Shown: in pieces, positions 4,624-10,665 of the stretch | Position numbering within the stretch: position 1 is the first letter of the stretch | Layout of the letters: the number at the start of each line of letters is the position of its first letter | Assembly: GCA_023432885.1 (NCBI GenBank) | Contig: JAEZEU010000047.1 | Location: forward strand, 1 to 12,685 | Source: Pseudomonadota bacterium | GTDB lineage: Bacteria > Pseudomonadota > Alphaproteobacteria > Rhizobiales > Xanthobacteraceae | DNA length: 12,685 bases | Direction of reading: 5' to 3' | Notes under the pieces: model-generated | What the model was told of the DNA's origin: nothing | Seen by the model: only the letters and a program-made list of their open reading frames with translations | The model's database searches: none | Program-made: the position numbers and the translations under genes

Positions 4624-7194
4624 ATGACTGAGCCGAGCAAAATGCCCCACGCAAGCGTCCCCGATCACCAGCCCGCGGCTGGCGGGATTGCCGCGCGTGC
4701 GCGCGCCGCGGCCGGCCCGCAATATCTTTCCGGCCTCAATCCCGAGCAGCGCGAGGCAGTGGAGACGCTGGACGGTCCTGTGCTGGTGCTGGCCGGCGCA
4801 GGTACCGGCAAGACGCGCGTGCTCACCACACGCATTGCCCACATCCTCAGCCAGGGCCGCGCCCGGCCGCATGAAATCCTCGCCGTGACCTTCACCAACA
4901 AGGCTGCGCGCGAGATGAAACTGCGCCTCGGCCAGATGCTCGGCCACGCGGTCGAGGGCATGGCCTGGCTCGGCACATTCCATTCCATCGGCGGCCGCAT
5001 TCTGCGTCACCACGCCGAACTCGCGCAGCTCAAATCCAACTTCACCGTCCTCGACGTCGACGACCAGGTGCGGTTGTTGAAACAACTCCTGCAGGCGGAA
5101 AACATCGACGACAAACGCTGGCCGGCGCGGATGCTGGCCGGCCTGATCGACGGCTGGAAGAATCGCGGCCTGATGCCGTCACAGGTGCCGCCCGGTGAAG
5201 CCGCGGTGTTCGCCAACGGCAAGGGCGGCAAGCTCTATACCACCTATCAGGAGCGGCTGAAGATTCTCAACGCCGCCGATTTCGGCGACCATCTGCTGGA
5301 GAACATCCGCATCTTTCGCGAGCACCCCGACGTGCTGCGCAGCTACCAGAACCGCTTCAAGTTCATCCTGGTCGACGAATATCAGGACACCAACGTCGCG
5401 CAGTATCTCTGGCTGCGGCTGTTGTCGCAGGCGCCAACACCTTCGAAGGCGCCTGCCACACCCACCGTCATTCCGGGGCGCGTCGAAGACGCGAACCCAG
5501 AAGCGGGAGATTCGTCAGCGCGAGATTCTCAGGAGCGCGAGGGCGCTCCAAAGTTCGAGGCTTCGCATCGCCCCGGAACGACGGATTTGCCTTCACCGCC
5601 CACGCCCCCCAAGAACATCTGCTGCGTCGGCGACGACGACCAGTCGATCTATGGCTGGCGCGGCGCCGAGGTCGACAACATCCTGCGCTTCGATCATGAC
5701 TTTCCGGGCGCCAAGGTGATCCGCCTCGAGCGCAATTACCGCTCGACCGGCCACATCCTCGCCGCAGCCTCGCACCTGATCGCCCACAATGAAGGCCGGC
5801 TCGGCAAGACGCTGCGCACCGAGGACGTCGACGGCGAGAAGGTCACCGTCACGGGCGCCTGGGACTCGGAAGAAGAAGCCCGTGCCATCGGCGAGGAGAT
5901 CGAGGAGCTGCAGCGCGCGCAGGAAAATCTCAACGAGATCGCCATCCTCGTGCGCGCCTCGTTCCAGATGCGCGAGTTCGAAGACCGCTTTGTCACCCTC
6001 GGCCTGCCTTATCGCGTCATCGGCGGCCCGCGCTTCTACGAGCGTGCCGAAATCCGCGACGCGCTGGCGTATTTGCGCACCATCAATTCCCCGGCCGACG
6101 ACCTCGCCTTCGAGCGCATCATCAATGTACCCAAGCGGGGCCTGGGCGATGCCACCGTGCAGCTGCTGCACGACCACGCCCGGAAACGCCGCATTTCGCT
6201 GTTCGACGCCGCCCGTGCCGTGGTCGAGACCGACGAGTTGAAGCCGAAGGCGCGCGGCTCCCTGCGCGATCTCGTCGCACAGTTCGACCGCTGGCGGGCG
6301 CAGAGCGAGGTCACCACGCACACGGAGCTTGCCGAAATCGTGCTCGACGAAAGCGGCTATACCGAGATGTGGCAGAAGGACCGTTCTGCGGACGCCGCAG
6401 GCCGGCTGGATAACCTGAAGGAACTGGTCCGCTCCATGGAGGAATTCGAGAACCTGGTAGGGTTTCTCGAGCACATCGCCCTCGTCATGGATCGCGAGGA
6501 CGGCGCCCAGGAAGAAGCCGTGTCGCTGATGACGCTGCATTCCGCCAAGGGGCTCGAATTCGAGAATGTCTTCCTGCCCGGCTGGGAGGAAGGCCTGTTC
6601 CCGAGCCAGCGCACCCTCGACGAGCAGGGCCGCGCGGGGCTCGAGGAAGAACGCCGCCTCGCCCATGTCGGCCTGACGCGCGCGCGCCGCCGCGCCAAGA
6701 TTTTCTTCGCGACCAACCGCCGCATCCACGGAACGTGGTCGACCACGATTCCCTCGCGCTTCCTCGACGAGTTGCCGGCGCAAAACGTCGAGATCACGGA
6801 ATCCAAGGGCGGCTCCGGTTGGGGCGGTGCCGGCGGGTACGGCCCCTCGCGTTTCGACAACGTCGAGTCATTCGGCTCCAGCTACACCACGCCGGGCTGG
6901 CAGCGCGCCCAGGCCAACCGCGCCCGTCGCGGCGGCCAGGCCCGTGGCGGTTTCAGCGAGGACCAGTCGTCGTTTTCCTCCGGCTTCTCGCGCAGCAAGC
7001 GCGGCCCCCTGGTGATCGAGGGCGAACTGGTGGCGAAATCCACCTCGGTTTCCGAATTCTCGCTGGATGACCGCGTCTTCCATCAGAAATTCGGCTACGG
7101 CCATGTCGTGAAGATCGACGGCAACAAGCTCACCATCGCCTTCGAAAAGGCCGGCGAGAAGAAGGTGGTCGACAGTTTCGTGGAACGGGTGTGA
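4624..7194 (+). CDS. uvrD: UvrD/PcrA superfamily 1A DNA helicase with an extra internal segment
   Basis: ATP-dependent 3'-5' DNA helicase of nucleotide-excision and mismatch repair; 856 aa, longer than E. coli UvrD (720). All SF1A motifs are present: Walker A AGAGTGKT (57-64), Ia AVTFTNKAAREM, Ib TFHSIGG, motif II LVDEYQDTN (Asp251-Glu252), motif III VGDDDQSIYGWRG (from 335), motif IV VIRLERNYRST, motif V MTLHSAKGLEFE, motif VI RRLAHVGLTRARRRA. A Gly/Ser/Arg-rich linker follows, then a C-terminal Tudor-like domain (DDRVFHQKFGYGHVVKIDGN) that in PcrA/UvrD contacts RNA polymerase. Odd feature: motif II and motif III are 85 residues apart instead of 27 in E. coli. The extra residues, about 270-330, are Pro-rich and polar (VIPGRVEDANPEAGD and so on) and are encoded by inverted repeats. 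The reading frame and all motifs stay intact, so the gene looks functional. No alphaproteobacterial LexA box (GTTC-N7-GTTC) was found upstream. Confidence 0.97.
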   Translation: MTEPSKMPHASVPDHQPAAGGIAARARAAAGPQYLSGLNPEQREAVETLDGPVLVLAGAGTGKTRVLTTRIAHILSQGRARPHEILAVTFTNKAAREMKLRLGQMLGHAVEGMAWLGTFHSIGGRILRHHAELAQLKSNFTVLDVDDQVRLLKQLLQAENIDDKRWPARMLAGLIDGWKNRGLMPSQVPPGEAAVFANGKGGKLYTTYQERLKILNAADFGDHLLENIRIFREHPDVLRSYQNRFKFILVDEYQDTNVAQYLWLRLLSQAPTPSKAPATPTVIPGRVEDANPEAGDSSARDSQEREGAPKFEASHRPGTTDLPSPPTPPKNICCVGDDDQSIYGWRGAEVDNILRFDHDFPGAKVIRLERNYRSTGHILAAASHLIAHNEGRLGKTLRTEDVDGEKVTVTGAWDSEEEARAIGEEIEELQRAQENLNEIAILVRASFQMREFEDRFVTLGLPYRVIGGPRFYERAEIRDALAYLRTINSPADDLAFERIINVPKRGLGDATVQLLHDHARKRRISLFDAARAVVETDELKPKARGSLRDLVAQFDRWRAQSEVTTHTELAEIVLDESGYTEMWQKDRSADAAGRLDNLKELVRSMEEFENLVGFLEHIALVMDREDGAQEEAVSLMTLHSAKGLEFENVFLPGWEEGLFPSQRTLDEQGRAGLEEERRLAHVGLTRARRRAKIFFATNRRIHGTWSTTIPSRFLDELPAQNVEITESKGGSGWGGAGGYGPSRFDNVESFGSSYTTPGWQRAQANRARRGGQARGGFSEDQSSFSSGFSRSKRGPLVIEGELVAKSTSVSEFSLDDRVFHQKFGYGHVVKIDGNKLTIAFEKAGEKKVVDSFVERV
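5427..5456. repeat. 9-bp perfect inverted repeat at the left edge of the uvrD insert
   Basis: GCAGGCGCC (5427-5435) and GGCGCCTGC (5448-5456) are exact reverse complements, 12 nt apart; the spacer contains TTCGAA. It starts exactly where the conserved UvrD sequence (LRLLSQ) stops, 8 bp before the larger palindromic element. It encodes part of the Pro/Ala-rich run QAPTPSKAPATP. Confidence 0.7.
5465..5584. repeat. Palindromic repeat element in frame inside uvrD
   Basis: The left end CCGTCATTCCGGGGCG (5465-5480) and right end CGCCCCGGAACGACGG (5569-5584) are reverse complements at 15 of 16 positions. Complementarity continues inward with small gaps (GAAG and CGAAC blocks on both sides). A nested perfect 7-bp stem, GGAGCGC/GCGCTCC (5532-5538, 5543-5549), lies near the middle, and GAGATTC is repeated at 5507 and 5522. 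Length is 120 bp, or 40 codons, with no stop in the uvrD frame. The ends look like dispersed intergenic palindromes I recall from Bradyrhizobium and Rhodopseudomonas, but copy number could not be checked here. Confidence 0.75.
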
Positions 7195-7206
7195 CGCGCC
7201 CTGTCG

Positions 7207-7226
7207 CCGCGGCAACAGTGCCGTGG
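7207..7226 (+). terminator. Weak hairpin after uvrD, possible terminator
   Basis: CCGCGGCA/TGCCGTGG forms an 8-bp stem (one G-U pair in RNA) with loop ACAG, 13 nt after the uvrD stop. There is no T-run after it, so intrinsic termination is doubtful. Confidence 0.25.
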
Positions 7227-7290
7227 ACACCCGTTCGGACGCCTTTCGTGGCTCTTGACCCCCGGCGAAATCATCGGTTGAGATGTCCCC

Positions 7291-7704
7291 ATGGTCCGGG
7301 GCGCGATTTTCCTGTTCGTGGCATTGCTGGCCGCGCCGCCTTTGGCGGTGGCGGAGACGATGAGCTTTGGCGACGCGGCGGCCATGCTGGCTAAGGGCTG
7401 CGGCGCAGAGATCACCGCCAATTGCCGCGGCGTCAATCTCGACTCCAATCGCCTCAAGGAATGCCTGTCGCGCAACCGGGACGTGACCTCGCCCCAATGC
7501 AAGGCGGCCTACCTGGAAGCCTTTGACGCCATCCAGAAGCGCATCGCAGCGCGCGTGACGGTGGCCAACGCCTGCACGCGCGAGATCGTGAAGATCTGCC
7601 ACGGCTCCACGAAAGAGACCAGCAAATCGGTGCCCTGCCTGATCACGGCGAGCGGCGTCAGCCGCAACTGCAATCAGGCCATGGTCGACGCGGGGTATCG
7701 CTGA
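7291..7704 (+). CDS. Secreted double Cys-repeat protein (GLG1/Cys-rich FGFR-like repeats), 137 aa
   Basis: Small exported protein of unknown function. An N-terminal signal peptide (MVRGAIFLFVALLAAPPLAVA) probably cleaves after Ala21. The mature part has eight Cys in two tandem units with nearly the same spacing: Cys37-x7-45-x12-58-x11-70 and Cys95-x7-103-x12-116-x10-127. Each unit opens with C-x2-E-I-x3-C. This matches the layout of the Cys-rich repeat of eukaryotic Golgi glycoprotein 1 (Pfam Cys_rich_FGFR), which also occurs in some bacterial proteins. Disulfides are likely in the periplasm. Its TGA overlaps the ATG of the OmpA-like gene by one base, so the two are probably translated together and may act together. 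The start is the ATG at 7291; the ribosome binding site is weak. Confidence 0.82.
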   Translation: MVRGAIFLFVALLAAPPLAVAETMSFGDAAAMLAKGCGAEITANCRGVNLDSNRLKECLSRNRDVTSPQCKAAYLEAFDAIQKRIAARVTVANACTREIVKICHGSTKETSKSVPCLITASGVSRNCNQAMVDAGYR

Positions 7705-8363
7705 TGCGAGCCTTGCGTTGCATCGGCCTGCTCGTAGCCGGCGTTCTCGTGTCGCTGGCGGCCGCGCCTGCTTCCGCCCAGAACGCGCCGGCGCGCGACG
7801 ACATCGTCGCCAAGCTCGAAAAATACCAGGACGACCTCGAGCTCGACGTCCCTGCGTTGCGCCAGCAGGTGGCCGAGCGCTCGAAGAAGCGCGGCAGGAG
7901 CGAGCCGCCGCCGCAGAAGCGCCTGCCGATCGCGCCTGACCTGAACAAGCTGCCGGCCTTCAATTTCGACATCGTGTTCGATGTCGACACGCCCATCGTC
8001 CAGCCGGAATCCTATCAGACCGTCGGACGGATCGCCGATGCGCTGGTGCATTCCTCGCTGCTGCCCTACACCTTCCTGGTTGTCGGCCATGTCGAGGCGA
8101 ACGGAAAACGCGAGGCCAACGCCATCCTCAGCCAGCGCCGTGCCGATGCGATCCGCGAAATCCTGGTCAACACCTTCAAGATCTCGGCCAAGCGCATCCA
8201 ATCGGTAGGTCTGGGCGAAGAGCAACTGCTGGACTCGGCGCGCCCAACCGCGCCGGTCAACAACCAGATCCAGATCATGACGCTCACGAAGATTCCGGAA
8301 TCGACAGAGCAGCCGGCCGCCGCGGCACAGGCGAAGAAGCAGCCGGCGAAGAAGAAGAAATAG
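7704..8363 (+). CDS. OmpA-family periplasmic protein, 219 aa
   Basis: Predicted envelope protein with an OmpA C-terminal (peptidoglycan-associated) domain. The signal peptide probably ends at ASA (residue 25) before QNAPARDD. No lipobox and no beta-barrel are seen, so it should be soluble in the periplasm. A charged helical stretch (30-75) precedes the OmpA fold from about 85 to 195 (FNFDIVFDVDTPIVQPESY; LVVGHVEANGKREANAILSQ; RIQSVGLGEEQLL). At the usual peptidoglycan-binding pair (Asp271/Arg286 in Acinetobacter OmpA), Arg is kept (Arg146) but Asp is Glu131, and the usual NRRVE-type motif reads NNQIQI, so binding may differ. The tail is Ala/Lys-rich and ends KKQPAKKKK. The start overlaps the stop of the Cys-repeat gene (TGATG), pointing to translational coupling. 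Confidence 0.88.
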   Translation: MRALRCIGLLVAGVLVSLAAAPASAQNAPARDDIVAKLEKYQDDLELDVPALRQQVAERSKKRGRSEPPPQKRLPIAPDLNKLPAFNFDIVFDVDTPIVQPESYQTVGRIADALVHSSLLPYTFLVVGHVEANGKREANAILSQRRADAIREILVNTFKISAKRIQSVGLGEEQLLDSARPTAPVNNQIQIMTLTKIPESTEQPAAAAQAKKQPAKKKK

Positions 8364-8370
8364 CTGCGTG

Positions 8371-8396
8371 TGAACGGCAGGCACGGCTGACACGTT
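8371..8396 (+). promoter_or_regulatory. Possible EcfG-like promoter before the hicB-like gene
   Basis: TGAAC (8371-8375), 17-nt spacer, CGTT (8393-8396): one base off the GGAAC-N16/17-CGTT consensus, with the same spacing as the candidate before the DUF1328 gene. The predicted leader is short, about 14 nt to the ATG at 8417. Could be chance. Confidence 0.25.
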
Positions 8397-8416
8397 AAAC
8401 CCGACAGAGCCGAGCC

Positions 8417-8704
8417 ATGACCCACTACATCGCTATCATCGAGGATGCCGTACCGGCTTACGCCGTTGGCGTTTGGTTTCCGGACCTGCCCGGTTGCACT
8501 TCCGGCGGCGACGACATCGATGAAGCGCTTCGCAACGCGCCGGAGGCTCTGGAGCTGTACGCGGACAGCATCGAGGAAGATGGCAAATCATTACCTCGTC
8601 CCCGAACGTTGACGGAGCTGAAGGCCGATCCGGCCGTCGCCGATGATCTCAAAGGACACATCTTTGCCTTGATCGAGTTGCGCGCCCGCGTACACGCGGA
8701 GTGA
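8417..8704 (+). CDS. HicB-like antitoxin-family protein, solitary and short, 95 aa
   Basis: Matches the N-terminal partial RNase-H-like fold of HicB antitoxins: MTHYIAIIEDAVPAYAVGVW, then FPDLPGCTSGGDDIDEALRN and APEALELYAD. In toxin-antitoxin pairs, HicB binds HicA (an mRNA interferase) with this domain and DNA with a C-terminal HTH or ribbon-helix-helix. Here the protein ends soon after HIFALIELRARVHAE, with no C-terminal DNA-binding domain. No hicA (about 60 aa) is found on either side: the neighbours are the OmpA-like gene and an ABC exporter. It may be a lone HicB-fold protein with another role or a shortened remnant; I see no ribbon-helix-helix remnant in the 130 bp after the stop. The ribosome binding site is weak. 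Confidence 0.82.
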   Translation: MTHYIAIIEDAVPAYAVGVWFPDLPGCTSGGDDIDEALRNAPEALELYADSIEEDGKSLPRPRTLTELKADPAVADDLKGHIFALIELRARVHAE

Positions 8705-8834
8705 ACCTTTAGGCCGCCGCGACGATTGCAGAACCTGCTTCTGCTTCCTATCTGATTTCGACCCTTCCCTTCCGGCCTGGCATACCAGCGCGTTGCCGGC
8801 CCCTCTCCATCCAGAGTGCGATCGATCAAGCCTC

Positions 8835-9758
8835 ATGTCGTCCGTCATCTCCGTTGCCAATCTCTCCAAAGTCTACGGCTCCGGCTTCAAGGCGCTGAAC
8901 AACATCAATCTCGACATCCGGCGCGGCGAGATCTTTGCGTTGCTGGGCCCCAACGGCGCCGGCAAGACGACGCTCATCAGCACGATCTGCGGTATCGCCA
9001 ATCCGACCTCAGGCAGCATCACCGTCGGCGGCCACGACATCGTCAATGACTACCGCGCGGCCCGTTCGATGATCGGGCTGGTGCCGCAGGAACTGCACAC
9101 CGACTCGTTCGAAACGGTCTGGGCCACCGTCAGCTTCAGCCGCGGCCTGTTCGGCAAGCCGAAGAACCCGGCGCATATCGAAAGGGTGCTGAAGGACCTC
9201 TCGCTCTGGGACAAGAAGGATTCAAAGATCCTCACGCTCTCCGGCGGCATGAAGCGCCGCGTCATGATTGCCAAGGCGCTGTCGCACGAGCCGCAGATCC
9301 TCTTCCTCGACGAGCCGACCGCCGGTGTCGATGTCGAGTTGCGCAAGGGCATGTGGGAGGTGGTTCGGCGGCTGCAGGCATCGGGCGTCACGATCATTCT
9401 GACGACGCATTACATCGAGGAAGCCGAGGAGATGGCCGACCGTATCGGCGTCATCAACAAGGGCGAGATCATCCTGGTCGAGGACAAGGCCGGACTGATG
9501 GAGAAGCTCGGCAAGAAGCGAATGACGCTGCATTTGCAGCACAGGATCGATGCGATTCCTGCCGCGCTCGCCCCCTACAATCTTCACCTGTCTGGTGATG
9601 GAGACAGGATCACCTACGATTACGACACCAAGGGCGAACGCACCGGCATCACCAGTCTGCTCAGCGACCTCCGTGATGCCGGCATTCGTTTCAGCGATCT
9701 CGATACCGAACAGTCTTCGCTGGAAGACATCTTTGTCAGTCTGGTGAGGAAGTCATAA
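8835..9758 (+). CDS. yadG: ABC-2 exporter ATP-binding subunit, YadG-like
   Basis: Cytoplasmic ATPase of a two-component ABC exporter, 307 aa. Walker A GPNGAGKTT (38-46), Q-loop Gln85 in GLVPQE, signature LSGGMKRR (135-142), Walker B ILFLDEPTAGVD (155-166), switch His192 in TTHYIEEAEE. The PFETV-like SFETV stretch after the Q-loop and the C-terminal LEDIFVSLVRKS also follow E. coli YadG (308 aa). The start is the ATG at 8835; a TTG at 8793 would add 14 residues unlike the family. The stop overlaps the permease start (TAATG), so the two are one operon. Substrate is unknown; family members are usually annotated as drug or polysaccharide exporters on weak grounds. Confidence 0.93.
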   Translation: MSSVISVANLSKVYGSGFKALNNINLDIRRGEIFALLGPNGAGKTTLISTICGIANPTSGSITVGGHDIVNDYRAARSMIGLVPQELHTDSFETVWATVSFSRGLFGKPKNPAHIERVLKDLSLWDKKDSKILTLSGGMKRRVMIAKALSHEPQILFLDEPTAGVDVELRKGMWEVVRRLQASGVTIILTTHYIEEAEEMADRIGVINKGEIILVEDKAGLMEKLGKKRMTLHLQHRIDAIPAALAPYNLHLSGDGDRITYDYDTKGERTGITSLLSDLRDAGIRFSDLDTEQSSLEDIFVSLVRKS

Positions 9759-10519
9759 TGAACTGGCGAGCCATCCAGGCCATCTATCTCTTCGAGATGG
9801 CGCGCACCTGGCGCACGCTGCTGCAGAGCATCGTCTCGCCGGTCGTCTCCACCTCGCTCTATTTCGTGGTGTTCGGCGCCGCCATCGGCTCGCACATCGC
9901 CGAAGTGGAAGGCATCAGCTACGGCACTTTCATCGTGCCGGGCCTCGTGATGCTGTCGGTGCTGACCCAGAGCATCGCCAATGCCTCGTTCGGCATCTAT
10001 TTCCCGAAGTTCGTCGGCACCATCTACGAAATCCTTTCGGCACCGATTTCCTATTTCGAGATCGTGGTCGGCTATGTCGGCGCCGCCGCCACCAAGTCGA
10101 TCATCCTCGGCCTGATCATCCTCGCCACCGCCGGGCTGTTCGTACCGCTGCACATCCTTCATCCCTGGTGGATGCTGGCCTTCCTGGTGCTGACCGCCTT
10201 CACCTTCAGCCTGTTCGGCTTCATCATCGGCATCTGGGCCGATGGGTTCGAGAAGCTGCAGATGATCCCGATGCTGGTGGTGACGCCGCTCACCTTCCTG
10301 GGCGGCAGCTTCTACTCCATCAACATGCTACCGGAGGGGTGGCGCACCATCGCGTTGCTCAATCCGGTGGTCTACCTGATCAGCGGCTTTCGCTGGAGCT
10401 TCTCCGAGATCGCCGACGTCAGCATCTGGCTGAGCCTCGGCATGACACTGACCTTTCTCGCCATCTGCATGGCGCTGGTGTGGTGGATATTCCGGACCGG
10501 ATACCGGCTGAAGAATTGA
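9758..10519 (+). CDS. yadH: ABC-2 exporter permease, YadH-like
   Basis: Inner-membrane subunit paired with the preceding ATPase; 253 aa, the usual length for YadH (256). About six membrane helices are seen. Family features are TSLYFVVFGAAIGSHI, YGTFIVPGLVMLSVLTQS, the TPLTFLGGSFYSINMLPEGW loop and LNPVVYLISGFRWSF, typical of ABC-2 membrane proteins. Translation is coupled to the ATPase gene (one-base overlap), with its own GAGGAAG ribosome binding site inside the end of that gene. Substrate not predictable. Confidence 0.94.
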   Translation: MNWRAIQAIYLFEMARTWRTLLQSIVSPVVSTSLYFVVFGAAIGSHIAEVEGISYGTFIVPGLVMLSVLTQSIANASFGIYFPKFVGTIYEILSAPISYFEIVVGYVGAAATKSIILGLIILATAGLFVPLHILHPWWMLAFLVLTAFTFSLFGFIIGIWADGFEKLQMIPMLVVTPLTFLGGSFYSINMLPEGWRTIALLNPVVYLISGFRWSFSEIADVSIWLSLGMTLTFLAICMALVWWIFRTGYRLKN

Positions 10520-10590
10520 CGGCCGAACATCAACGACAACTCGCGAAAAAGTCAGGGCCACTCATTAACGATCCGCACCGTACCACTGGA

Positions 10591-10618
10591 ACCAAACCCG
10601 GAATCCGGGCATATTGGT
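10591..10618. repeat. Interrupted inverted repeat between the exporter and the transpeptidase
   Basis: ACCAA-a-CCCGGA-a-TCCGGG-cata-TTGGT: two nested perfect arms (ACCAA/TTGGT outside, CCCGGA/TCCGGG inside). It lies 72 bp after the permease stop and 47 bp before the transpeptidase start. It could be a terminator lacking a T-run, or a protein-binding site. The rest of this 146-bp gap shows nothing clear. Confidence 0.35.
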
Positions 10619-10665
10619 TGCCGGGGACGGAGAGCCGCGGCGCCAGCCTGGAGGCCAGAAGTACA

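Noticed and set aside
5593..6783. 396-aa minus-strand frame within uvrD
   Set aside because: Antisense to uvrD, no recognisable domain; long antisense frames are expected at this GC content.
7255..7283. TTGACC-17-TTGAGA as a promoter for the Cys-repeat gene
   Set aside because: The -35 is good, but the -10 matches only 2 of 6 positions, so it was not annotated.
8291..8302. 12-bp perfect palindrome GATTCCGGAATC
   Set aside because: Inside the coding sequence of the OmpA-like protein tail, with no second copy in the window; probably chance.
8726..8754. TTGCAG-17-TATCTG as a promoter for the ABC exporter
   Set aside because: Both boxes match the consensus at only about half the positions; not better than chance.
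10168..10665. N-terminal extension of the transpeptidase frame
   Set aside because: It overlaps the permease gene in another frame, and the ATG at 10666 begins a proper signal peptide.
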